NCBI GenBank assembly: GCA_947427985.1
Contig: CANEKB010000033.1
Location: 1-10,149, forward strand
Reading direction: 5' to 3'
Source of the DNA: an uncultured Candidatus Saccharibacteria bacterium
GTDB taxonomy: Bacteria > Patescibacteriota > Saccharimonadia > Saccharimonadales > Saccharimonadaceae
DNA: 10,149 bases
Shown: positions 1 to 5,093 of the stretch, in pieces
Position numbering within the stretch: the stretch's first letter is position 1
Layout: every line of letters begins with the position of its first letter
Notes under the pieces: generated by a model
The model's input: the letters and a program-made list of their open reading frames with translations, nothing else
Database searches by the model: none
What the model was told of the DNA's origin: nothing
Position numbers and translations under genes: made by a program

Positions 1-222
1 TATAACATCGTTTACTTTACCAAGCATTTTGATCTTATCTGACCCCGTGGTTATGTATTTACTGATGGTAATATTTTTACTTAATAAAGCATCTATAAGC
101 TTATCAAGGTCCGATTCATATTCAGCTAACACTGCAATATCTACGTCATTCTCGACGATTAGGTCTGATAATATATCATTGATGTTGGTGTTTCTATATG
201 TATTCCAAAATAAGAATTTCAA
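1..222 (-). CDS. Endonuclease/exonuclease/phosphatase-fold protein, N-terminal part (runs off the window)
   Basis: The minus strand is open from position 222 down to base 1, so only the first 74 residues are visible and the C-terminal part lies outside. The start chosen is TTG at 222, with AAGGA about six bases upstream, which places the family hallmark at the N-terminus. The protein begins LKFLFWNTYRN and continues to VDIAVLAEYE near residue 35. An early FWNT asparagine followed by a beta strand ending in an acidic LAEYE is what the EEP superfamily (DNase I-like, AP endonuclease-like) uses to hold its catalytic metal. This superfamily cleaves phosphodiester or phosphate-ester bonds, but the substrate cannot be told from the fragment. 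The catalytic DxN and terminal SDH motifs are off the edge, so activity is unproven. The frame stays open upstream of 222, so a longer start cannot be excluded. Confidence 0.75.
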   Translation of the reverse strand, partial: MKFLFWNTYRNTNINDILSDLIVENDVDIAVLAEYESDLDKLIDALLSKNITISKYITTGSDKIKMLGKVNDVI

Positions 223-332
223 GGTATTTCCTTTAAGTATGATATATGGTATCAAAATCACAACTAAATTACGCAGCTGATCTACCACTAGTATAACAAG
301 AAAATCATTAAGTGTCGACTGCGCACGGCTTC

Positions 333-549
333 ATGAGCTATACTTTAGACGTCTCCATTCCTTATCGTCGGTCCATGTTCAGCACTTAAAGAAGTGCCGT
401 TTGGAACTAAAGACTATGGTGGGCACGTAATCCCAAAACGACCTAGGGCATTAACGGTCAAAAAGATAGAGGTAGAACCGTATAAATGGCTCGAAGAATT
501 AGATAAAACGATTGACCAGAATGGAGAAATTTTTCCCTCAGGGCATTAA
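333..549 (+). pseudogene. Possible frameshifted small gene, function unknown
   Basis: Two overlapping plus-strand frames look like halves of one small protein. ATG at 333 begins MSYTLDVSIPYRR and stops at 387-389. The neighbouring frame is open from 349 to the TAA at 547-549 and encodes a protein-like sequence that includes KEVPFGTKDYGGHVIPKRPR and then VEPYKWLEELDKT, but has no ATG. GTG at 394 is the only plausible independent start and has no ribosome binding site. Joining the frames with one shift between 349 and 387 would give roughly 70 residues. The GHVIPKRPRAL segment faintly recalls small phage head-tail proteins; I do not rely on it. Neither half has a good Shine-Dalgarno sequence. 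Decay after a frameshift, or a sequencing error, is more likely than programmed frameshifting, since no slippery heptamer is evident. Confidence 0.35.
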
Positions 550-550
550 C

Positions 551-589
551 AAAAAATTGTCTTCTCAACAGGGGTCGGAAGAACAATTT
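551..589 (-). terminator. Rho-independent terminator (minus strand), end of the structured RNA unit
   Basis: AAATTGT plus CTTC (554-564) pairs with GAAG and ACAATTT (578-589) apart from one bulged base, around a 13-base loop. Read on the minus strand the hairpin runs directly into six T residues at 556-551. It lies downstream of the structured RNA candidate and would end its transcript. Confidence 0.7.
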
Positions 590-767
590 AACACTTTATA
601 TTGGACCTGGCAGGGGCGACAGGAAACGGATTCCTGCGGAATCCTTGACCGCGTTAGTAGCGGCTAGAAAGTGAACAAGTTCTCTTTCTGCCTACAGCCA
701 CTTACGCGTAACGAACCCCTGCGCTCCGCGCAGATGGGCTCTTTCCTGTCCTTTACCCCACAAAAAG
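590..767 (-). ncRNA. Candidate structured RNA, four-helix junction, downstream of tRNA-Trp
   Basis: On the minus strand a closing helix joins 759-756 to 616-613 (GGGG/CCCC) and 750-742 to 626-618 (GACAGGAAA/TTTCCTGTC), 13 pairs in all. Inside it are three separate stems. One is 628-634 with 638-644 (7 pairs, loop TGC). The second is 650-654 with 704-708, extended by 662-671 with 684-689 and 696-699. The third is 719-724 with 728-733 (6 pairs, loop TCC). The layout is a cloverleaf-like four-way junction of about 150 bases. The 3' strand of the closing helix is identical to the 3' end of the neighbouring tRNA-Trp, including an encoded CCA. A TTGACA box (801-796) and an extended -10 (TGT-TATGGC, 782-774) lie upstream, and an intrinsic terminator at 589-551 lies downstream. 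I find no SRP, tmRNA, 6S, 5S or RNase P signature. The helices are seen directly; transcription and function are inferred. Confidence 0.5.
607..625. repeat. 19-bp direct repeat of the tRNA-Trp 3' end (copy 1)
   Basis: CTGGCAGGGGCGACAGGAA here is identical to 806-824, 199 bases away, which is the tRNA-Trp T-arm/acceptor strand plus CCA. A repeated tRNA 3' end is the usual mark of tyrosine-recombinase integration (attL/attR). No integrase is present in the window and the spacing is only 199 bp, so this could instead be a remnant or part of the structured RNA. Confidence 0.7.
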
Positions 768-807
768 TGTCTTGCCATAACATATAAATACGTTCTGTCA
801 AGACACT
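762..807 (-). terminator. Probable terminator of tRNA-Trp (minus strand), overlapping a promoter
   Basis: AGTGTCTTG (807-799 on the minus strand) pairs perfectly with CAAGACACT (774-766) over nine bases around a 24-base loop and runs into five T residues at 766-762. The stem begins at the tRNA CCA. The TTGACA (801-796) and TGT-TATGGC (782-774) boxes of a possible promoter lie inside the same hairpin, so termination of the tRNA and initiation of the next RNA would share sequence. Confidence 0.55.
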
Positions 808-881
808 GGCAGGGGCGACAGGAATCGAACCCATATCACCGGTTTTGGAGACCGCTATACTAACCGTTGTACTACGCCCCT
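807..881 (-). tRNA. trnW: tRNA-Trp (anticodon CCA)
   Basis: On the minus strand the acceptor strand AGGGGCG (881-875) pairs with CGCCCCT (817-811), followed by discriminator G at 810 and an encoded CCA at 809-807. The anticodon loop CTCCAAA carries CCA at 848-846, flanked by GCGGT and ACCGG, which form four good pairs. The T arm contains GGTTCGATTCC. These elements identify a tryptophan tRNA that reads UGG. Its 3' 19 bases recur at 607-625. A promoter lies at 902-931 and a terminator-like hairpin directly follows the CCA. Confidence 0.95.
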
Positions 882-901
882 GTAATTGGTTTGATATGCT
901 T

Positions 902-931
902 ATTTTATCATATTTGTTCCCTTTTTGGCAA
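902..931 (-). promoter_or_regulatory. Promoter of tRNA-Trp
   Basis: TTGCCA at 931-926 is followed after 18 bases by the extended -10 TGA-TAAAAT (910-902). The predicted start near 895 lies about 14 bases before the mature tRNA 5' end. The same TGATAAAAT string is used in front of rpmG. Confidence 0.65.
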
Positions 932-945
932 GATGGACTCGAAAA

Positions 946-974
946 TTGACCAACAAATTGTAAAACGATATAGT
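946..974 (+). promoter_or_regulatory. Promoter of the membrane protein gene at 1021
   Basis: TTGACC (946-951) and TATAGT (969-974) are separated by 17 bases, close to the sigma-70-type consensus, with a predicted start near 981. A second, perfect TATAAT at 1009-1014 sits six bases before the ATG at 1021 and could start a leaderless transcript, although its -35 region is poor. Confidence 0.7.
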
Positions 975-1020
975 TCTGCCTGGTTCGGTAAAAATCTCAA
1001 AATTGCGTTATAATAAGTCT

Positions 1021-1533
1021 ATGGATGACCAACCGTTTGAAGAGGATTTTCGCCCGCGTAAACACATGAAGCTAAAATCTTGGCTGGTTTTAATTTTCTT
1101 GCCGGTGGCGCTTTTGTTGCCGAGTTTTGGTGAATTCATTCGGATTGGCGTGGTGGGGCGAGAAGTGGTTTGCTGTGACCCAGAAAACCGGTCAGAGCTT
1201 GAAGACCAGGCAGCATATGCTCGGGAGAATCGTCAGCTAGCCGACATCATTATGAAGGTGAGTTTGATCGGCAGTATGGCGTTAGCGGGACTAGTCGGGG
1301 TGATTTTCTTGGTGAAAGTGGTGCGGTTTTTGCCGTTAATCTTCAAACTAGTTTTTGGACTAGCGATTATTGCGGCTTTTGGCTATGTGATCTATACTTC
1401 GTACCGAATGTGGGATTATTATACTCAGAACACCGATGATTATTATCGTGTGGATTCTTGGTATGGCTTTCGAGATGTCGAGTGGTACTTACCGACGGAA
1501 TGGGAAATTTTTCAGTCAAAATTAGCCGAATAG
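1021..1533 (+). CDS. Three-helix membrane protein of unknown function
   Basis: The protein has 170 residues from ATG at 1021. An in-frame TTG at 1003 was rejected because it overlaps a perfect -10 box (TATAAT, 1009-1014) and has no ribosome binding site. The N-terminus is polar and mixed-charge (residues 1-18), followed by hydrophobic segments at about 19-37, 78-100 and 103-126, and a polar aromatic C-terminal tail rich in Tyr and Trp (residues 127-162). Between the first two helices is a charged loop with a Cys-Cys pair at 51-52 and many Glu and Arg residues. No catalytic or transport motif is recognisable. It is followed after 90 bases by the GH57 gene on the same strand, which has its own ribosome binding site and probably its own promoter. 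I do not recognise the family. The gene itself looks sound: good promoter, clean frame and typical membrane composition. Confidence 0.8.
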   Translation: MDDQPFEEDFRPRKHMKLKSWLVLIFLPVALLLPSFGEFIRIGVVGREVVCCDPENRSELEDQAAYARENRQLADIIMKVSLIGSMALAGLVGVIFLVKVVRFLPLIFKLVFGLAIIAAFGYVIYTSYRMWDYYTQNTDDYYRVDSWYGFRDVEWYLPTEWEIFQSKLAE

Positions 1534-1584
1534 ACTTACGAAATCGTTGACGGTGGGGATTTTCGGTGAAAATGCTTGTTTTTG

Positions 1585-1618
1585 TGTTATGATGTAAGTA
1601 ATGGTTAAGAAGAGAGGT
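1585..1618 (+). promoter_or_regulatory. Extended -10 promoter and ribosome binding site of the GH57 gene
   Basis: TGT-TATGAT (1585-1593) is an extended -10 element without a clear -35 box, giving a predicted start near 1600. AGAGAGG (1611-1617) lies six bases before ATG 1624, so unlike several neighbours this gene has a normal Shine-Dalgarno leader. Confidence 0.5.
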
Positions 1619-1623
1619 ATCTA

Positions 1624-3483
1624 ATGCGTGCGCTACACTTGTTTTTTCAGTTGCATCGGCCATATGAAATCAAGACGCCGGAGAACTTTGACCAAGGTTA
1701 TTTTGGCGGTGAGGCGGAGTTTCGCGAATTGGAACGGATTGAATACCAACCTTTCTTTGCTTTAATCGAGCGCAACACCCAGCGACATGCTGGTTTGAAA
1801 ATTTCGCTAGCGGTGTCGGGGCCATGGTTGGAACAGGCAGAAAAGTGGAGTCCGGCGTTAGTTCGGCGTTTGCGCAAGTTGGTCGAGAGCGGGCGGGTGG
1901 AGATTTTGGCGCAGCCGCATTATCATTCCCTGGCGGCGTTTTACGATAAGACTGAATTTGCGGCGCAGGTGGAACTTTTTCAGAAGAAGGTTGCAAGCTC
2001 TTTGGGCGCGAAGTGCCAGAGCCTGTGTCTGCCAGAGCTGATTTATCATGATAAGATCGGTAAATGGGCGGACGAGCAAGGTTTCCAGGCGTTATTAGCT
2101 GGCGATGCGGATCAGATTTTGGATTGGCGGAGCGCGAATTATATCTATGAGGTGCCAGGTTGTGAAAAAGTGCGAGTTCTATTCCAGAACAGTTCCTTAT
2201 CAAGAGCGGTAAGGTTAGGTCGGCATGAGGTAATGACGGAAGGGGTACGCCAGAAAGTTGAGCCGGTGGTGGGAGGCACGATTGATGATGAAACCAAACC
2301 AGTTTCGAAAACGAAGTTGACGGCAGCGGAGTTCGTGCGCGGGATGTCGGGCACGAGTCGGCCAAAGTCGACTAAGTTTACTGTAGGACAAACAAAGACT
2401 ATGGTTGAGGCGGATGGAGTTTGGGCTTTTTCGGCTAAAAAACTCCAGAAACAACTGGAAATTGCTTGCTTGCGTGGAAATTTGATCAACCTTTGTTTGG
2501 ATACGGGTATTTTTCGCGATTATCGTGAGCAGGGCGTGGTGGGGATGTTTGACGAGTTTTTTGCGAGCTGGCTTAAGGTGCCAGGAAATAAATTTGTCAC
2601 GATAAGTGAGGCGGCGGCTTTGCAAGAGCCGCGGGCGGTAGTTGGCGTAAAAACGACGGTAAATTGGCGGGGTGAAGTGAAACAGTGCCACGAAGCGGGT
2701 TTGGTTTCGGCAAAAGATGTGCGCTATTGCCCGCCGAATTGGTTGCGTAATCCAGAGCAAGTACAGATGCAACGAGAGTTATACGGATTGCGGATGGCGG
2801 TTCTGTCGAGTGGCGACGAAGCCTTAGCACTGGATTTTGGCAAGCTAACAGCGATGGACTACTTGTTGTTGTATGATAGCAAGATAAATGCTCCCGTAGT
2901 AGTGGCGAGCCAGGTTTCGGCGCTTGAGATAACGACCTTGGATAATCTTAAGGCGGCGTTGGCGGATTTTCGTGAGCGCGTGCCGATCCTGAAGTTGCCG
3001 GAGCATACTGAGGATGGGTTAGGTGGAAGTGGAAGTGAGCTGGCGGAAGAAGGTGCGAAGTTGACTGCACAACGTTTAGGTAAGCAACCGGACGTAGACA
3101 AATCTGAATTACAAGAGCCAGAGGAAGAGGACCATAGCGTTGTAGTGCATCGAGTAAAACGCACGGTACAACCAGAAGAACCTGAGACTGAAGATACGGC
3201 GGAGATTGGCTCTGGACTGGATGATATGGGCGAGAGTGATACTGAGGAATATGTTGATCCGGATGAGGTAGAGATGGATGAATGGCAAGAAGCAGTTTCG
3301 GATGCGGCGGATGATGCTGAGGCGGAGTTACAGATTATGATGCAGCGGATGTCGCGCGCAAAGAGCAAAGGTGTTGAGATGGAGATTGAAGAATTAGCAG
3401 AAGCGGAGGTGGTTATTCCAGAGGTAGCGACAGAAAAGTCACAGGCAAAGAAGCGAAAGAAGAAACGTATAGTACTAGAGTAG
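1624..3483 (+). CDS. Glycoside hydrolase family 57 (MJ1611-like alpha-amylase type) with acidic C-terminal tail
   Basis: The protein has 619 residues. Family GH57 enzymes cleave or rearrange alpha-glucans such as glycogen or starch by a retaining mechanism; no signal peptide is visible, so a cytoplasmic role is likely. The N-terminus carries the first family region as QLHRP (residues 9-13, usual form HxHQP). AQPHYHSLA (96-104) matches the second region, and LPELIYHDKI (136-145) holds the expected nucleophile Glu138. The following DADQIL and RSANYIYE are typical of the MJ1611 branch. The fourth region reads LCLDTGIF with Asp293 where the acid/base is expected, but the usual DYETFGEH context is altered. 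The C-terminal helical part (NPEQVQMQRELYGLR, SGDEALALDF, LADFRERV) also fits the branch. Residues about 455-619 form a disordered Glu/Asp-rich tail ending in a Lys/Arg cluster, absent from ordinary members. Altered motifs leave catalytic activity uncertain; polysaccharide deacetylase-like proteins are the main alternative. Confidence 0.85.
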   Translation: MRALHLFFQLHRPYEIKTPENFDQGYFGGEAEFRELERIEYQPFFALIERNTQRHAGLKISLAVSGPWLEQAEKWSPALVRRLRKLVESGRVEILAQPHYHSLAAFYDKTEFAAQVELFQKKVASSLGAKCQSLCLPELIYHDKIGKWADEQGFQALLAGDADQILDWRSANYIYEVPGCEKVRVLFQNSSLSRAVRLGRHEVMTEGVRQKVEPVVGGTIDDETKPVSKTKLTAAEFVRGMSGTSRPKSTKFTVGQTKTMVEADGVWAFSAKKLQKQLEIACLRGNLINLCLDTGIFRDYREQGVVGMFDEFFASWLKVPGNKFVTISEAAALQEPRAVVGVKTTVNWRGEVKQCHEAGLVSAKDVRYCPPNWLRNPEQVQMQRELYGLRMAVLSSGDEALALDFGKLTAMDYLLLYDSKINAPVVVASQVSALEITTLDNLKAALADFRERVPILKLPEHTEDGLGGSGSELAEEGAKLTAQRLGKQPDVDKSELQEPEEEDHSVVVHRVKRTVQPEEPETEDTAEIGSGLDDMGESDTEEYVDPDEVEMDEWQEAVSDAADDAEAELQIMMQRMSRAKSKGVEMEIEELAEAEVVIPEVATEKSQAKKRKKKRIVLE

Positions 3484-3496
3484 GGGTGTGGTTGCT

Positions 3497-3540
3497 GGGG
3501 CTTATGGTGTTAGTAACTTGTGTCAAGCCCCAAAAATTTT
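3497..3540 (+). terminator. Weak hairpin after the GH57 gene
   Basis: GGGGCTT (3497-3503) pairs with AAGCCCC (3525-3531) and is followed by AAAAATTTT. The T run is separated from the stem, so this is at best a helper of the stronger terminator at 3561. Confidence 0.4.
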
Positions 3541-3560
3541 AGCAAAATACCTAACAAAAT

Positions 3561-3596
3561 ATGCTAGTAATCGTTATGACTACTAGCATGTTTTTG
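3561..3596. terminator. Bidirectional terminator between the GH57 gene and rpmG
   Basis: ATGCTAGTA (3561-3569) pairs perfectly with TACTAGCAT (3581-3589) around an 11-base loop. On the plus strand GTTTTTG follows; on the minus strand ATTTTGTT follows. It separates the converging GH57 and rpmG transcripts. Confidence 0.85.
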
Positions 3597-3609
3597 TTCA
3601 ACGATGTCT

Positions 3610-3819
3610 CTAGCGTTTCTTCTCTTTGACTTCGTTGCGACCGAGGTTTTTCTTAGTCTCGGTGAAGACAACGTGCTTGCGCAAAACCGGATCGTATTTG
3701 CGGAGGCTAAGCTTGTCTGGAGTGTTCATAGTATTCTTCTTTGTGTAATACTGACGAATACCAGATTCTTCCGAAACCAAGCCAACGAGCTTGCGTTTAG
3801 TATTATTCTTCTTTGCCAT
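3610..3819 (-). CDS. rpmG: 50S ribosomal protein L33
   Basis: The protein has 69 residues and is a component of the large ribosomal subunit near the E site. MAKK at the N-terminus, YYTKKNTMNTPDKLSLRKYDP (residues 24-44) and LRKHVVFTE (46-54) align with the L33 core TTKNKRxxPxKLxLxKYDPxxxxHxxxxE. The CxxC pairs of the zinc-binding form are absent (KYDPVLRKH replaces KYCPRCRKH), so this is the zinc-independent type. Residues 55-69 form a basic tail that takes it beyond the usual 50-55 residues. It is monocistronic here. The promoter at 3830-3858 places the transcription start three to four bases before the ATG, and GGGAGG lies too far upstream (22 bases) to serve as a ribosome binding site, so the mRNA is probably near-leaderless. 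The bidirectional terminator at 3561-3596 follows. Confidence 0.95.
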   Translation of the reverse strand: MAKKNNTKRKLVGLVSEESGIRQYYTKKNTMNTPDKLSLRKYDPVLRKHVVFTETKKNLGRNEVKEKKR

Positions 3820-3829
3820 AATATCTTAT

Positions 3830-3858
3830 ATTTTATCACAACCTCCCAAAGATGTAAA
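3830..3858 (-). promoter_or_regulatory. Promoter of rpmG giving a near-leaderless mRNA
   Basis: TTTACA (3858-3853) and TAAAAT (3835-3830) are separated by 17 bases. The -10 is extended by TGA and is identical to that of tRNA-Trp. Transcription should begin near 3823, leaving only three to four bases before the ATG at 3819. Confidence 0.75.
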
Positions 3859-3929
3859 CAAGGAAATCCTGTACGATTTTTGAAGGTTGTTCTAGGCGTA
3901 TTTTGCATGGAGCCTGAGCTATAATGACG

Positions 3930-4054
3930 AAAAGTCCGGCCCCTTTTGAGGCCGGATTGTTGCAGAGAGGTGATTTGTGAACTGCTTTTCTGTCGGGCTA
4001 ACTTTAATCAAATTGATGGTCGATAAGTGTAGCGATAAGCGACTGCCCTAACCT
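3930..4054 (-). ncRNA. Candidate small RNA of about 125 bases
   Basis: On the minus strand TTGACA (4089-4084) is followed after 17 bases by CAAAAT (4066-4061), predicting a start near 4054. About 100 bases later TCCGGCC (3956-3950) pairs with GGCCGGA (3941-3935) around an 8-base loop, followed by CTTTT, an intrinsic terminator. Between them no open frame of note exists on this strand, and short complementary blocks (GGGC/GCCC, GTCG/CGAC) occur. The promoter and terminator are seen directly; the RNA is inferred. Rest of this gap (3859-4130): on the plus strand a TATAAT at 3920-3925 and a 24-codon frame starting at GTG 3977 (AGAGAGG at 3964-3970) are also present, but I do not call them a gene. 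Confidence 0.35.
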
Positions 4055-4130
4055 ATCCCCATTTTGTGATAAAAATTATATTTTGTCAAGATCAGCTCGT
4101 TTGATGAGGACGGTTCCAAGGTTGGTTATA

Positions 4131-4159
4131 TTGACTTTTCTCGTAAGGTGTGATATAAT
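4131..4159 (+). promoter_or_regulatory. Strong promoter of the lipoprotein gene
   Basis: TTGACT (4131-4136), a 17-base spacer and a perfect TATAAT (4154-4159) preceded by TGA make this the best consensus promoter in the window. The predicted start near 4166 gives a leader of about 108 bases, which contains GAGGGGGTG at 4169 and a 15-codon frame at 4222-4269 that ends inside the lipoprotein ribosome binding region. Confidence 0.85.
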
Positions 4160-4273
4160 GAAAAGACGAGGGGGTGTTCTTTTGAGCTAAACTGTTGCGA
4201 AAATACGAAAAATCGCAGAAAATGTTAGAAATTGCTGGAATGTGGACTATGGTTGAAACAGGAGGGTAAAACT

Positions 4274-4630
4274 ATGGCAAGACGAAATCTGATAGTGATG
4301 TTTCTGGCGGTGTTGTGCTTATGCTGGATGACGGGATGTGCTGGGTCGAGCGCGGAAAGCGCTTCCGGGCAAGTGCCAGAGGCGCGTGCTTCTGCGACCG
4401 CCCCGCCAGATTGCGCTCCGCCGAATCATTCGCAGCCGGATGAGGAACCGGGCTTTCTGAACAGACCGCCGGAAGAGGTCATCGCGGCTTTAGACGAGGC
4501 ATGTGAGATGGAACCGTTTTTCCAGATGACAGATGACATTCTGTTGCTTTGGCCGGAGAATGAGGAGGGAGTACGGAACTCGCTGGAGGCTTTTCTCGGA
4601 GGTTGGGGAGTTAATCTAAGCGTTGCTTGA
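4274..4630 (+). CDS. Short secreted lipoprotein, truncated by an in-frame TGA
   Basis: The protein has 118 residues. The start ATG 4274 was chosen because AGGAGGG (4260-4266) lies seven bases upstream and the N-terminus then forms a clean type II signal peptide: MARRN, a hydrophobic core (residues 6-19), and lipobox MTGC with the lipidated cysteine at 22. Residues 23-55 are a Ser/Ala/Pro-rich linker of the kind that tethers extracytoplasmic domains to the membrane. The remaining residues 56-118 are acidic and include RPPEEVIAALDEACE and NSLEAFLGGWG. The protein ends at TGA 4628-4630, after which the same frame continues with a near-copy of NSLEAF-GGWG and a further 120 codons. The short form may be a decayed or split version of a larger lipoprotein of about 258 residues. 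No family is recognised; surface location is inferred from the signal peptide. Confidence 0.75.
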   Translation: MARRNLIVMFLAVLCLCWMTGCAGSSAESASGQVPEARASATAPPDCAPPNHSQPDEEPGFLNRPPEEVIAALDEACEMEPFFQMTDDILLLWPENEEGVRNSLEAFLGGWGVNLSVA

Positions 4631-4674
4631 CGTTTTGTTGAGAACTCGCTGGAGGCTTTTATCGGAGGTTGGGG
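4576..4674 (+). repeat. Direct repeat, two 33-bp copies 66 bp apart, in frame
   Basis: Positions 4576-4608 and 4642-4674 differ at one base out of 33 and encode NSLEAFLGGWG and NSLEAFIGGWG. The offset is exactly 22 codons, so both copies are read in the same frame. The sequences after each copy encode GVNLS and GVVLS with different codons for the shared residues, and then diverge. The TGA stop lies between the copies. Confidence 0.9.
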
Positions 4675-5050
4675 CGTAGTATTGTCAGATGGTACGGTGG
4701 TGTTAAACGAAGCGCACTTCTATACGACATATTACGAAAGTGGTCAGCCGAAGGATGTCAATTACGAATCGCTAAACCATACCGCTACGATTGTCCAAGG
4801 GTTGGACTTGCCAGAGGCATGGCGGGGTTTGACGATTGTGATCATTGCGCCAATGGACGAAGGTTATCCTTATTATGTTGGTATGGGTCTGCCTCGGGTC
4901 GTGCAAGATGTGGATGCTCCACATAACTATGTGGGCTGCGGGCTCTGGTACTGGCAGGATGACGGCTACGTGCGTGTCTTTAACGGCGTAGATCACGGCG
5001 AGACGTTCTCGTTTGCACCGGCGACGGTTGGAATCGCGGAGGCAGTTTAA
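4631..5050 (+). pseudogene. Downstream part of the interrupted lipoprotein gene
   Basis: Directly after TGA 4628-4630 the frame stays open to TAA 5048-5050. The first codons encode RFVENSLEAFIGGWGVVLSD, a near-repeat of the end of the upstream lipoprotein. The rest is a soluble, aromatic-rich domain including NEAHFYTTYYESG, IVIIAPMDEGYPYYVGMGLP and GLWYWQDDGYVRVFNG, compatible with a compact beta-rich extracytoplasmic domain. TTG 4682 is the only early start in the open part, and its GGAGG (4664-4668) is 13 bases away, a poor arrangement. On its own this part would have no signal peptide. I read it as the severed C-terminal domain of the lipoprotein, though re-initiation or readthrough of TGA is possible. 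No family recognised. The terminator at 5056-5087 follows. Confidence 0.55.
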
Positions 5051-5055
5051 GCTTT

Positions 5056-5087
5056 AAGCCCTACCTGATGGTGGGGCTTTATTTTAT
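5056..5087 (+). terminator. Terminator after the lipoprotein gene
   Basis: AAGCCCTACC (5056-5065) pairs with GGTGGGGCTT (5070-5079) over ten positions including one G-U, with a TGAT loop, followed by TATTTTAT. It faces the converging gene ending at 5094. Confidence 0.85.
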
Positions 5088-5093
5088 AATGGG

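Noticed and set aside
29..280. 83-residue plus-strand frame
   Set aside because: It is the shadow of the EEP-fold gene on the minus strand, which has recognisable motifs and a ribosome binding site.
565..590. GGTCGGAAGAACA as an SRP RNA tip
   Set aside because: The GGAA loop is not closed by the expected helix and the AGCA side is missing; the segment is the loop of a terminator.
613..759. Assignment of the structured RNA to tmRNA, RNase P or 6S RNA
   Set aside because: No tag frame, no T-loop in the expected place, none of the RNase P core motifs, and a four-way junction instead of the 6S rod with a central bubble.
1670..3368. Long minus-strand frames opposite the GH57 gene, including a Ser-rich one at 2859-3368
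   Set aside because: They mirror the codons of the GH57 gene; the Ser-rich protein is the complement of the Glu/Asp-rich tail. No ribosome binding sites.
3604..3924. Plus-strand frame over rpmG and minus frame 3726-3908
   Set aside because: Shadows of rpmG; L33 is clearly recognisable on the minus strand.
3977..4051. 24-codon frame from GTG with AGAGAGG upstream
   Set aside because: Short, cysteine-rich without recognisable pattern, and lies opposite the candidate small RNA; too weak to call a gene.
4628..4630. Recoding of TGA (glycine code of Gracilibacteria/SR1, or selenocysteine) to join the two lipoprotein parts
   Set aside because: Long genes in the window have no internal TGA and others end with TGA, so the standard code fits; there is no downstream selenocysteine hairpin of the known kind that I can see.
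4669..4926. 85-residue plus-strand frame
   Set aside because: Out of frame with the lipoprotein continuation and of unlikely Arg/Cys composition; a shadow.
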